Origin: Gordonia sp. OPL2
Lineage (GTDB): Bacteria > Actinomycetota > Actinomycetes > Mycobacteriales > Mycobacteriaceae
Assembly (NCBI RefSeq): GCF_003797825.1
Contig: NZ_RKME01000021.1
Coordinates: 1-64,000, forward strand
DNA: 64,000 bases
Direction of reading: 5' to 3'
The position numbers and the translations under genes are program-made. The notes beneath the pieces were generated by a model. The model saw only the letters and a list, made by a program, of their open reading frames with translations, made no database searches and was not told where the DNA came from. Of the stretch, positions 9,075 to 17,133 are shown one piece after another (position 1 is the first letter of the stretch; every line of letters begins with the position of its first letter).

Positions 9075-9429
9075 CCGCGCCGATCGCGCTGCCCCTTTCG
9101 CCGATCGTGCCCTGTTTCGCGCCGATCGTGCCCGGTGATGCCGGCGCTCGGCGGGAGCCGACGCATCCAGGGCACGATCGGCGATGTGAAGGCCACGATG
9201 CTGGGCACGATCGGCGACATCGAGGACACGATCGGCGATGTGAAGGGCACGATGCTGGGCACGATCGGCGACATCGAGGGCACGATGGGCGCGAAACCGG
9301 GCACGCCCGACGATGTCGAGGGCAGGATCGGCGCGAAACCGGGCACAATCGGCGCGGGTGGCGCGGGTGGCGCGGGTGGCGCGGGTGGCGAGGGTGGCGA
9401 GGGTGGCGAGGGTGGCGAGGGTGGCGAGG
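9075..9429. repeat. Two-armed 21-bp tandem repeat array plus 9-bp array between convergent genes
   Basis: This fills the whole gap between the glycosylase and the convergent methyltransferase. The left arm (9075-9133) has three CGCCGATCGTGCCC-type units. The right arm (9170-9361) has the reverse complement GGGCACGATCGGCG in units of 21 bp, with two 12-bp partial units (near 9191 and 9245). At 9351-9429 follow four GGCGCGGGT and four GGCGAGGGT units. The right arm read on + gives heptads of GTIGDVK/GTIGDIE type; the left arm read on - gives GTIGAKQ/GTIGERG. It belongs to a family seen again at 47.1, 60.8 and 63.2 kb. Confidence 0.9.
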
Positions 9430-9439
9430 CCACGCGTAG

Positions 9440-10081
9440 TCAGCCGGGCTTGACCGCGATCACGTACTGCCCCTGCCCGGTGATGGTCTGCTCGACGTGC
9501 TCGGCCCCGGCGGCCCGGAGTCGTTCGACGATCTCATGTCGCCCGAAGATCCGGTAACCCGACGCGCCGGCGACGGCGCGGACGCCGGGGATCGCGTCGA
9601 GCTCGGTGCTGACCGAGGTGAAGATGACGACCTCACCGCCGGGTCGTGCCACTCGAAGCAGCTCGTCGACGACCGGCAGCGGATCGGGGATGAGGTACAG
9701 GGCGGCCAGACACGTGACCGAGTCGAAGGTGTTGTCCGCGAACGGGATCGCGTGCGCGTCGGCACGGATGTAGTCGGCGCGCGGGGCGGCGTTGGTGCGG
9801 GCGGCCATGGACAGCATCGCAGGGGAGAAGTCCATGCCGACGCAGCGGCCGTCACCGGTCAACCCGTCGGCCATCCGGCGCGTGTAATTGCCCGGCCCAC
9901 AGGCGACGTCGAGCACCATGCGCTCGCCGGGGCGTGACAGGTAGGCGGTGAGAGCGCGGTCGAAATCGGCTGTTCCGGTACCGCCCAGACTGAACAACCG
10001 GGTGAACACCGGACGCCAGAGCCGTTCGTACACTTTCGAGAACACCGGGTTGCGCATCATCTGCTGCGCCAGTGAATCCAT
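9440..10081 (-). CDS. Class I SAM-dependent methyltransferase
   Basis: This 213-aa Rossmann-fold methyltransferase has motif I LDVACGPGNYTRRM, the acidic motif II region CVGMDFSPAM, and the post-I segments ADAHAIPFADNTFDSVTC and LLRVARPGGEVVIFT. It is of the UbiE/Methyltransf_11 type. A GGGGAGGCGAGG ribosome site precedes ATG 10081. It lies 36 bp downstream of the AhpD-like gene on the same strand and may be cotranscribed. The substrate is unknown. Confidence 0.85.
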   Translation of the reverse strand: MDSLAQQMMRNPVFSKVYERLWRPVFTRLFSLGGTGTADFDRALTAYLSRPGERMVLDVACGPGNYTRRMADGLTGDGRCVGMDFSPAMLSMAARTNAAPRADYIRADAHAIPFADNTFDSVTCLAALYLIPDPLPVVDELLRVARPGGEVVIFTSVSTELDAIPGVRAVAGASGYRIFGRHEIVERLRAAGAEHVEQTITGQGQYVIAVKPG

Positions 10082-10117
10082 GACCGCCTCGCCTCCCCTG
10101 CGATGGTCGAGACCTGA

Positions 10118-10654
10118 TCAGACCCGCGTATCCCGTTGCACGCGTAGAGTTCCGATCGTCGTCGCGAGCATGTCGTACTGACCCACCAGCAGCACGAAGG
10201 CGATCAGCTGTCGCTCGTCGAGATGTCGCGCCAGCGCGGCCCACGTCGGATCCGAGATGTCCTGGGTGCCGACCAGCTCGTCGGTGCCGAGCAGCAACGA
10301 GCGCTCCCGGTCGCCCCAGCCGGCGTCCGGCCCCTCGAGCACACGGTCGAACAGTTCGCCCTTGACCCCTGCGCGGGCACCGAGTCGCCGGTGATGGTCG
10401 AGCTCGTAGTCGCACTTCCGCAGATGGGCGACGCGGATGATGATCATCTCGGTCTCCTTGCGCGACAACGCCCCGAACGGCATCAGCCGGGCGCCGAAGT
10501 GCAGCCACGCGCGGAAGAGCCCCTTGGCGCGCCCGAGGGTGGAGAAGATGTGGGCGTCGGTGACGCCGATGGTGCGGGCGGCACCGCGCGCGAAGATCCA
10601 GTTGATCGGACCGAGCTCGCGCAGACCGCCCGGTGCGACCCGAGGAGTGCTCAT
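10118..10654 (-). CDS. Carboxymuconolactone decarboxylase / AhpD-like family protein
   Basis: This 178-aa protein has the helical AhpD-like fold signature around FGALSRKETEMIIIRVAHLRKCDYELDHHRRLG. A single Cys followed by His residues replaces the CxxC of true AhpD. Related mycobacterial proteins lie near lpdC/ramB (Rv0464c, from memory), which fits the synteny. ATG 10654 is preceded at 7 nt by TACCGT (reverse strand of 10662-10667), so a leaderless start is likely; a GTG three codons upstream is less so. It is divergent from the MaoC gene. Activity is uncertain. Confidence 0.8.
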   Translation of the reverse strand: MSTPRVAPGGLRELGPINWIFARGAARTIGVTDAHIFSTLGRAKGLFRAWLHFGARLMPFGALSRKETEMIIIRVAHLRKCDYELDHHRRLGARAGVKGELFDRVLEGPDAGWGDRERSLLLGTDELVGTQDISDPTWAALARHLDERQLIAFVLLVGQYDMLATTIGTLRVQRDTRV

Positions 10655-10661
10655 GGGTGCC

Positions 10662-10671
10662 ACGGTAGACT
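10662..10671. promoter_or_regulatory. Overlapping divergent -10 boxes (AhpD-like / MaoC genes)
   Basis: On the minus strand TACCGT (10667-10662) lies 7 nt before ATG 10654. On the plus strand TAGACT (10666-10671) lies 9 nt before ATG 10681. The two -10 hexamers share two base pairs, so the 26-bp divergent region can probably hold only one polymerase at a time. Confidence 0.55.
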
Positions 10672-10680
10672 ACCGGGACT

Positions 10681-11148
10681 ATGACGAGCACCACACAGCG
10701 AACGTTCACCAGTGTCGACGAGATGAAGGCGGCGATCGGGGAGGACCTCGGTTCCGGGGAGTGGTTGGAGATCACCCAGGACCGGGTGAACGCCTTCGCC
10801 GACGCCACCGGTGACCACCAGTGGATCCACGTGGACCCCGAGCGTGCCAAGGACGGACCGTTCGGCGCTCCCATCGCCCACGGCTTCCTGACGTTGTCCC
10901 TGCTCCCCGTGCTCGCAGGCAGCATCTTCACCGTCGAGGGCCCCAAGCTGGTCATCAACTACGGCATGAACAAGGTGCGCTTTCCCAGCCCGGTCCCGGT
11001 CGGCTCGCGCATCCGCGCCAACGCCGTCATCACCTCGGTCGAGGAGACCGGCTCGGGTGTGAACATGGTCGTCAAGAACACCGTCGAGATCGAGGGCGCC
11101 GAGAAGCCTGCCTGCGTCGCGGAGAACGTGCGCGTCCTCGTCTACTGA
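10681..11148 (+). CDS. MaoC family dehydratase (R-specific enoyl-CoA hydratase type)
   Basis: This 155-aa single hot-dog domain protein contains the hydratase signature DATGDHQWIHVDPERAK ... GPFGAPIAHGFLTLSL, with the catalytic Asp and His in place. It resembles mycobacterial single-domain MaoC hydratases such as Rv0130/HtdZ. Such enzymes add water to trans-2-enoyl-CoA in beta-oxidation or fatty-acid metabolism. TAGACT ends 9 nt before the ATG, giving at most a very short leader. It is convergent with the lipase gene downstream. Confidence 0.88.
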   Translation: MTSTTQRTFTSVDEMKAAIGEDLGSGEWLEITQDRVNAFADATGDHQWIHVDPERAKDGPFGAPIAHGFLTLSLLPVLAGSIFTVEGPKLVINYGMNKVRFPSPVPVGSRIRANAVITSVEETGSGVNMVVKNTVEIEGAEKPACVAENVRVLVY

Positions 11149-11170
11149 GCCCGACGGACCTGTTGGTCCT

Positions 11171-12661
11171 CTAGCGCGGCGTCTGTCGACAACCATCTGC
11201 CGGCGGACGGCCCGCCAGACGGGCGTCGAGCCAGCGCATCGTGTCCTCGAAGGCGACGAATACGGTGGTCATGTGTTCGCCCGGATAGTCGCGATATGTG
11301 GCGTTCACCCCGAGCCGGCATTGTTCGTCGAACAGCGATCGCGCCTGGCTCGCCGGTATCCACCATTCCTGCGCGCCGTGGTAGATGTAGACCGGCATCG
11401 CGGCGGCATCGTCGGCCATGGCGGTGATCGTGTAGATCCGTTCGGCCACCGGTGAATGGAACGGGTCGGGGCTCGTCGACAACACCTGCGTCGGCACGAA
11501 GGTCATTCCGAAATATCCCATCGTGCTGGTGCACAGGTTCTTCAGGACGGGGTTGATCGACAGCCATCGCGCGAGATCGTTGGCCATCGGCAACAACTCG
11601 GGACGTTCTCGGGCGATGCCGAGGATCGCGGCGTGGAACACGCCGGTCCCCAGGTTCGCGTTCATGCTCGACGCCAACACCCGGTAGTCGGCGGGCACAC
11701 CACCGATCGCCGCGCCGACGAATCGTGGAACGAGCTCCGGCGCGTACGCGGTCGCCAGCTTGGCCGTCGCGTTCGTCGCGACTGCACCACCCGAGTACCC
11801 GATCATCGCGACGGGTCCGCGCGCGAAATCGTCGGTGTCGAGGCGTGCGGCACCGCGCAGCGAGTCGAGCACCGCGTGCGCGGCGACGTATGGCTCGGCG
11901 TAGGCCATGCGCGGACCGGTGTGGTCGGGGACGAGCACGGCATATCCGCGGGCCAGCGCGTCCTGGGTGACCGGTGGTCGGATGTCGGTGCTGTTGGTGT
12001 CGGGCGTCTCGCCGTGCGAGAGCATCCATCCAGCGGTGCAGCGAGCACCAAGGGCGACGATCGGCAGATTGTTCACGAGCACCGGCCGGGCACCCGGCCC
12101 CGACCACGCGGTCGGCGGCACCAGGACGGTCGCCGTCGCGAACGACGGATGACCCTGCGCGTCACGCGATGCCACCTTGATCTGTCGGGCAGACCCGATC
12201 CGCGCCTTCAACAGGACAGTCGCGACGCGGGTCACGTCGCGACTCGCGAGGATCTCACCGGGGTGTCGGGCGGCGAGGTCGCCCGGCCAGTCGTCGAAGA
12301 ACGGATCACCACTGGGCGACGGCATGACCGCCTCCCGGAACTCCTGCAGCTCGTGATCGGCGCCGTGGATGACCGACCGCGCCGGGATCGAGCGCAGGTG
12401 GGGGATCGGTGGCGGCGGGATCGCCGCGTCGAGGTCGCTGGGCAGCTGAGCCGGTGCCGGGGCAAGGTTGGGCGGATCGGCGCGCGCGGTACTACCGACG
12501 ACCGCGCCCGCGACCATCGTGAGTACGAGTGTCAGTGTCGCCAGGGCAGCTGTCAGGTCCGCGACCGCGCCCCTCGGCCGAGATCCGATGAACGCTGTGA
12601 CCGTGCGTCTCGCGCCCGCTCCCGTGCGAGCACCACGCTGACCGACAGCCTGCCCCGGCAT
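11171..12661 (-). CDS. Secreted lipase, LIP family (first of two paralogues)
   Basis: This 496-aa protein has a long basic signal peptide ending near GSTARADPP and resembles secretory lipases of the LIP family (fungal Lip and mycobacterial homologues). The nucleophile elbow is GYSGGA (MIGYSGGAVATNATA). The oxyanion region is NNLPIVALG, and a probable acid/His pair lies in YIYHGAQEWWIP and YPGEHMT. ATG 12661 was chosen because it gives a regular signal sequence; a further in-frame codon exists at 12703. It is adjacent to a close paralogue on the same strand. It likely hydrolyses triacylglycerol or other esters outside the cell. Confidence 0.85.
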   Translation of the reverse strand: MPGQAVGQRGARTGAGARRTVTAFIGSRPRGAVADLTAALATLTLVLTMVAGAVVGSTARADPPNLAPAPAQLPSDLDAAIPPPPIPHLRSIPARSVIHGADHELQEFREAVMPSPSGDPFFDDWPGDLAARHPGEILASRDVTRVATVLLKARIGSARQIKVASRDAQGHPSFATATVLVPPTAWSGPGARPVLVNNLPIVALGARCTAGWMLSHGETPDTNSTDIRPPVTQDALARGYAVLVPDHTGPRMAYAEPYVAAHAVLDSLRGAARLDTDDFARGPVAMIGYSGGAVATNATAKLATAYAPELVPRFVGAAIGGVPADYRVLASSMNANLGTGVFHAAILGIARERPELLPMANDLARWLSINPVLKNLCTSTMGYFGMTFVPTQVLSTSPDPFHSPVAERIYTITAMADDAAAMPVYIYHGAQEWWIPASQARSLFDEQCRLGVNATYRDYPGEHMTTVFVAFEDTMRWLDARLAGRPPADGCRQTPR

Positions 12662-12760
12662 CTCATCACTCCTCGTCCCGGCGATACGCGGGGACGAGAA
12701 CACCTCAGACGGTCATCGTGGCACCGTGGTCGCACTTGCTCAACACCTGTTGTAGGAATT

Positions 12761-14227
12761 CTAGGCGGGGCATTCGTCCGGCGCAGGCAAACCGCGCAGA
12801 CGCCGGTCGAGCCAGTCGAGCGCGCCGGGATAGCCGAGCACCGCGGCGGAGAGGTGCTCGCCGAACACCTCCCGATAGGCGGCACGCGCACCCAGCCGGC
12901 ATTGCTCCCGATACAGCGCGCGGGCACCGGCCGCGGGAATCCACCACTCGTGGGTGCCCTGGTAGATGTAGAGCGGAACCGCGGACATGCGGTCCGTCAT
13001 CCGGGTGACGCGGTAGATGTGTTCGGCGACGGGTGAACGGAACGGATCGGGATCGCGCGACATCAACTGCATCGGCCAGAAGGTCTGTCCCGCAAGCGCA
13101 GCCGGGATGGTACAGACGTTCTTGAGCGGCGAGGTCGCCATCCACTGCGCGAGGTCGTTGGCCATCGTGAGGATTTCCGGGCGTTCGCGCGCGATGCCGA
13201 ATGTGGCGGCGTGGAACAGGCCCGCCGCCAGGTTTGCGTTCATGCTCCCGACGAGCATGCGGAAGTCCGCGGGAACCCCGCCGAGTGCGGCACCGACGAT
13301 CCGCCTCCGCAACTCCGGTGCGTACCCGGCGATCAGTTTCGTCGCGCCGTTGGTCGCGATGGCGCCGCCGCAGTACCCCGACAACGCGATCCGCGATCGG
13401 CCGAATCGTGACGAGTCCGTTGCGATCGCCGCGCGGATCGCATCGAGGACGACGTGCCCAGCCACGACAGGTTCGGCGTAGGCCATCCGGGGACCCTGAT
13501 GATCCGGGATCAGCACCGCATAGCCGCGGGCCAGGGCGACCTGGGTGGTCGGCGGGACCAGGTCGGTGGGGTTGGTCGCGATCGAGAAACCATGGGCGAG
13601 TGTGTATCCGGGTGTGCACGCGGTTCCCAGTGAGTCGATGGGAAGATTGTTGACGACGATCGGCAGGGGGCCGTGATGCGCCGTGCGGGGCACGACGATC
13701 GTGGCGGTCGCGAACATCGGCGCGCCGGTCGCGTCCGTACTGCGGAACTTGATCAGTTGCGCCGACGAGATGGGCGTGGTCACCACAGGTGCAGCCGTAC
13801 GGGTGACGTCCCGTGTGGCGATGACCGTGCCCGGACGTAACCGATCGAGATCGTCCGACCACCGGTCGAACATCGGGTCACCGGTGGGCGAAGGCAGTGC
13901 GGCCTCACGGAACTCGAGAGTTCGATGATCAAAACCGTTGGCCTGGGCGCGGATCGGTATACGCGTCAACCGCGGGAACGGTGCCGACGGTACTGCCGCG
14001 TCGATTGCGGACGGTACCCCTGACGGCACCGGCATCATGTTCGGCGGGTCGGCCGAGGCCGGGATCGCGCCGACGAACAGCAACAGTGCGGCAGTGATCG
14101 CCACTGCGCCGGATACGACGCGGGGCGGCGAGGAGAACTTCGAACGTACCGGCGCTGCGAGTGGGAAGCCACGCGAGTGGTGGCGTGAGAATCGCAGGGC
14201 TGCAGCGCAAGACCGTGTTCGCGTCAT
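12761..14227 (-). CDS. Secreted lipase, LIP family (second paralogue)
   Basis: This 488-aa paralogue of the downstream lipase has an N-terminal signal peptide ending near PASADPP. It shares ordered segments with its neighbour: NNLPIDSLGTACTPGYTLAHG, ARGYAVLIPDHQGPRMAYAEP, the nucleophile elbow LSGYCGGAIATNGATKL and YIYQGTHEWWIP. The residue before the GG is Cys rather than Ser in GYCGG, so the usual nucleophile Ser appears replaced. ATG 14227 has GGGAG 8 nt upstream. The two genes are 100 bp apart, probably from a tandem duplication. Confidence 0.82.
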   Translation of the reverse strand: MTRTRSCAAALRFSRHHSRGFPLAAPVRSKFSSPPRVVSGAVAITAALLLFVGAIPASADPPNMMPVPSGVPSAIDAAVPSAPFPRLTRIPIRAQANGFDHRTLEFREAALPSPTGDPMFDRWSDDLDRLRPGTVIATRDVTRTAAPVVTTPISSAQLIKFRSTDATGAPMFATATIVVPRTAHHGPLPIVVNNLPIDSLGTACTPGYTLAHGFSIATNPTDLVPPTTQVALARGYAVLIPDHQGPRMAYAEPVVAGHVVLDAIRAAIATDSSRFGRSRIALSGYCGGAIATNGATKLIAGYAPELRRRIVGAALGGVPADFRMLVGSMNANLAAGLFHAATFGIARERPEILTMANDLAQWMATSPLKNVCTIPAALAGQTFWPMQLMSRDPDPFRSPVAEHIYRVTRMTDRMSAVPLYIYQGTHEWWIPAAGARALYREQCRLGARAAYREVFGEHLSAAVLGYPGALDWLDRRLRGLPAPDECPA

Positions 14228-14380
14228 GAAGCACTCCCGGTCGGGCGCGATCCGGACCGGATGTGGCCGTCTCGCTGCCGCCACGCTATGCCGCGTCCCG
14301 GCGCATGCGTGTGGGACGCGCGACCCACACCGCAAACCGTTATCCAACCGAGATGCAGTTCGAGTCGGAAGCGCTGTCGC

Positions 14381-15799
14381 TCAGCTCATCATGTACGGCG
14401 AGACGGTGCTGCGGTGTTCGTCGATCGTGAGTGTGGCGCCGAGTGCGGGGAACGCGCGTTGGGGGCAGTTCACGCGTTCGCAGACCCGACAGCCGGCGCC
14501 GATCGGCGTGATCCGGGCCTGCGGCCCGATCTCGAGGCCGTCGGAGTAGATGACACGGGCGGCGTGGCGCAGTTCGCAGCCGAGTCCGATGGCAAAGGTC
14601 TTGCCCGGCTGGCCGAATCGTGCGGCACGTCGCTCGACGGTTCGGGCCACCCAGAAGTAGTCGCGGCCGTCGGGCATCTCCGCGATCTGCGTCAGGATCT
14701 TGCCGGGGGAGGCGAAGGTCTCGTACACGTTCCAGAGTGGGCAGGTGCCGCCACTCGAGGAGAAGTGGAATCCGGTGGCGGACTGACGTTTTGACATGTT
14801 TCCTGCACGGTCGACCCGGACGAACGAGAACGGTATGCCACGCAGGTTCGGTCGCTGCAGCGTCGAGAGTCGGTGACAGATGGTCTCGTAGGACACCGAG
14901 TAGAACGCCGACAGTCGCTCGATGTCGTAGCGGAAGTCCTCTGCGGCACCGTGGAACTGGCTGTAGGGCAATACCGCCGCTGCCGCGAAGTAGTTCGCGA
15001 GGCCGAGCAGGGCCAGGGCGCGGGCGTCGTCGCTGGTGAAGTTGCCGTCGTCGGCGAGACCCTCCAGCAACTCCCCGTATTCGAGAAAGCACAGTTCCGC
15101 GGCCAGCTTCATGGTGCGTTGTCCGGCCGAGAGCGCCGCCGAGAACTCGAGTCGCCGGGTCTCCTTGTCGAACCGGTGCAGCGTGTAGTCGCCGAGGTCG
15201 ACACGGCGGACGATGCTGACGCCGTGCACGTTCTCGAGTCGGTTGGAGATCTCGCGACGGATGTCGGCCGAGTGCATCCGCATCCGGGCCGTCATCTCCT
15301 CGGCGGCGACATCGAGCTCGTGAATGTAGTTGCGGCGCTGGTAGAAGTAGTCCCTGACCTCTTCATGCGGTGCGGTGATGGAGCCGCGCATGCTGCGATC
15401 GCCGCGTTCGTCGGTCGCCGCGGCGAGCTGGTCGGTGGCGATGCGGTAGCGCTGATGCAGGTTCACCATCGCCTGCGCGATCTCCGGGTGCGCGGCGACG
15501 ACGGCACTGATCTCGTGTGCATCGGTGGCTCCGGGTGCCGCCTCGACGTCGTCGTCGAGCAGCACCTCGCGCAACTCTGCGACCAGACGGACGCTGTCCT
15601 GCGAATCGAAGAACTCCTCGTCGATCCCGAAGACCTCGGTGATCCGGGACAGGACCGGAACCGTCAACGGTCGGGCGTCGTGCTCGATCTGATTGAGGTA
15701 CGACGCCGAGATCGACAGCGACTGGGCGAGCGCGACCTGCGACAGGCCGCGTTCGGAGCGCAGCTGGCGCAGACGTGATCCGACGTAGGTCTTCGTCAT
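14381..15799 (-). CDS. ramB: RamB-type regulator of acetate / glyoxylate metabolism
   Basis: This 472-aa protein has an N-terminal XRE helix-turn-helix (GSRLRQLRSERGLSQVALAQ ... SYLNQIEHDARPL). The long domain common to RamB/PrpC2-regulator proteins follows, with the conserved C-terminal Cys-containing end (CRVCERVNCPQRAFP). Length and sequence match M. tuberculosis Rv0465c, and the gene lies next to aceA as there. GGGAGGGTGAC precedes ATG 15799. In Corynebacterium RamB binds AAACTTTGC-type boxes near acetate genes, and such boxes are found upstream of aceA here. It probably senses short-chain acyl-CoA status. Confidence 0.92.
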   Translation of the reverse strand: MTKTYVGSRLRQLRSERGLSQVALAQSLSISASYLNQIEHDARPLTVPVLSRITEVFGIDEEFFDSQDSVRLVAELREVLLDDDVEAAPGATDAHEISAVVAAHPEIAQAMVNLHQRYRIATDQLAAATDERGDRSMRGSITAPHEEVRDYFYQRRNYIHELDVAAEEMTARMRMHSADIRREISNRLENVHGVSIVRRVDLGDYTLHRFDKETRRLEFSAALSAGQRTMKLAAELCFLEYGELLEGLADDGNFTSDDARALALLGLANYFAAAAVLPYSQFHGAAEDFRYDIERLSAFYSVSYETICHRLSTLQRPNLRGIPFSFVRVDRAGNMSKRQSATGFHFSSSGGTCPLWNVYETFASPGKILTQIAEMPDGRDYFWVARTVERRAARFGQPGKTFAIGLGCELRHAARVIYSDGLEIGPQARITPIGAGCRVCERVNCPQRAFPALGATLTIDEHRSTVSPYMMS

Positions 15800-15924
15800 G
15801 TCACCCTCCCACCGGGGCCGATCGATCGTCGAGGCACGATCCGCTCGCGACAACGGGTCGTCGTGCGACCGCAGGCGCCGTCCCGCGCGGAATCCGGCCT
15901 GCATGTCCAGGGTACGGTGACCGC

Positions 15925-16692
15925 GTGCGTCTGAAGGATGTGCGCCACTCGGCGCCGACCGTCGCCGTCGCTTCGCTTCTCGCTCTCGGCGCCGTGGCCG
16001 CCTGCGGCACGAGCACACCACCCACTCCGGCACGGTCCTCGGCCGTTCCGGCCGATCTCTTGCTGCCGCCGGGCGACCTGCCCGGTGGTTTTGCCCCCAC
16101 CCAACTCTCGGTGGCCGACCTCGTCGCGGGCAATCGAGGTCCGATCGAATCGGCGGCCACCTCGCAGGTCACCCCGCCAGAATGCACGCCGAGCGCCGAC
16201 GCTGATCTCAACTCCCAGGTCAGGCCCGATGACTCGGCGGTCCTCGCCGCGCGGTCTCGATCCGGGGCCCTGGTCGAACTGGTCACCACGGCACGCCGCG
16301 ACATCGAGTCCGACATCCGGGTGACCACCGGTCGCTGCTCGACGACGACCACCGTGATCGGTGCGGGCACGATGCGCGGCACCCGCATCGTCACGCGGTA
16401 CGAGGAATTGCCGACCCGCGGTCTCGCGCAGGACTCCACGGCCGTCGAGCAATCCCTGTCACTGCGTTCGACGGCGACCACGACGCTGCCCGACGGCGCG
16501 GTCAGTGCGCAGATCGGATATGCGGGATACGCCATCGTCGCGCGACCGGGCGGCTCCACGGTCACCGTCCAGCTCACCGTGTCCGGCGACGCTCCCCCTG
16601 CGGCGACGACGGCCGCCGATCCGGTCGAGCCGATGTCGGCCGCGACGTTCTCCGCGCTCTTCGACGACGCGGTCACCGCCGCCACCCGCTGA
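15925..16692 (+). CDS. Putative lipoprotein, unknown function
   Basis: This 255-aa protein begins with a short basic segment, a hydrophobic stretch and the lipobox AVAAC, so it should be a lipid-anchored exported protein. The mature part is rich in Ser, Thr, Ala and Val and has no catalytic motif I recognise. It resembles in style the small soluble-domain lipoproteins (Lpq type) of mycobacteria. TACGGT (15913-15918) lies 6 nt before GTG 15925, indicating a leaderless message. It is divergent from ramB with a 125-bp gap and upstream of aceA. No function is assigned. Confidence 0.75.
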   Translation: MRLKDVRHSAPTVAVASLLALGAVAACGTSTPPTPARSSAVPADLLLPPGDLPGGFAPTQLSVADLVAGNRGPIESAATSQVTPPECTPSADADLNSQVRPDDSAVLAARSRSGALVELVTTARRDIESDIRVTTGRCSTTTTVIGAGTMRGTRIVTRYEELPTRGLAQDSTAVEQSLSLRSTATTTLPDGAVSAQIGYAGYAIVARPGGSTVTVQLTVSGDAPPAATTAADPVEPMSAATFSALFDDAVTAATR

Positions 16693-16757
16693 CCGTCGAG
16701 CGGGTCACCCACGAGGTGTCGCGGCGCCGGAAACGGGGCGGGGGCACGCTCAAGGGA

Positions 16758-16773
16758 TGTGAACCCGGTCACA
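16758..16773. promoter_or_regulatory. CRP/GlxR-type binding site
   Basis: TGTGA-ACCCGG-TCACA is an exact match to the TGTGA-N6-TCACA consensus of cAMP-receptor family regulators (Crp in mycobacteria, GlxR in corynebacteria). It lies 360 bp upstream of aceA. Regulation of isocitrate lyase by this family is known in corynebacteria; binding here is inferred from sequence. Confidence 0.75.
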
Positions 16774-16910
16774 CCTCGACACTGCGTGCGCGACGAGATC
16801 GGCCCACCCGCGTGTGAGTGGTCGGTCGAGCGGTCCGTCACCCGCCCGGGTGAAAATGCAGTACGCGCGTACTTTTTGGCGGCACGATGTCGGTTCTTCA
16901 CAGATCCAGA

Positions 16911-16955
16911 TTTGCAAACTTTGCAAGACTTTGCCGAACTATGGACCAGTTTTGC
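16911..16955. promoter_or_regulatory. Cluster of RamB-like boxes
   Basis: TTTGC occurs at 16911, 16920, 16930 and 16951, the middle ones within AAACTTTGCAAG and AGACTTTGCC. AAACTTTGCAA closely fits the RamB box described in Corynebacterium glutamicum. With ramB encoded 1.1 kb away, autonomous control of aceA by RamB is the simplest reading. Spacing of 9-10 bp would place the first three sites on one face of the helix. Confidence 0.65.
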
Positions 16956-17133
16956 AGCAGAAAGGGAATGGACCTGCAGGTTTGTCCTGTGGCACTCTTG
17001 TGTCAGACGCCGCCGGAGAACGATGATTTGTTCGCACAATTTGCGTCCGGTCACGGATGCAACGGCGCTGTCAGTCAGCAGATCGGCTCGGGCGCCACCG
17101 GGTCGAGGCAGGACAACGAAAGCGAAGTAGGCA

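Larger units (their letters stand above)
16693..17133. promoter_or_regulatory. Long regulatory region upstream of aceA
   Basis: These 441 bp carry no convincing gene; open frames through it lack a ribosome site and family resemblance. The stretch from about 16860 to 17045 is AT-richer than its surroundings and contains six TTTGC elements (16911, 16920, 16930, 16951 and 17040, plus TTTGT at 16981). A CRP-type palindrome lies upstream (16758-16773). The length and clustering of sites suggest tight multi-factor control of isocitrate lyase. Confidence 0.75.

Noticed and set aside
9037..9557. GTIG-heptad open frames in the 9-kb array as real genes
   Set aside because: They run antisense into the glycosylase and methyltransferase genes and have no ribosome site. 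I treat them as a property of the repeat, not as annotated genes.
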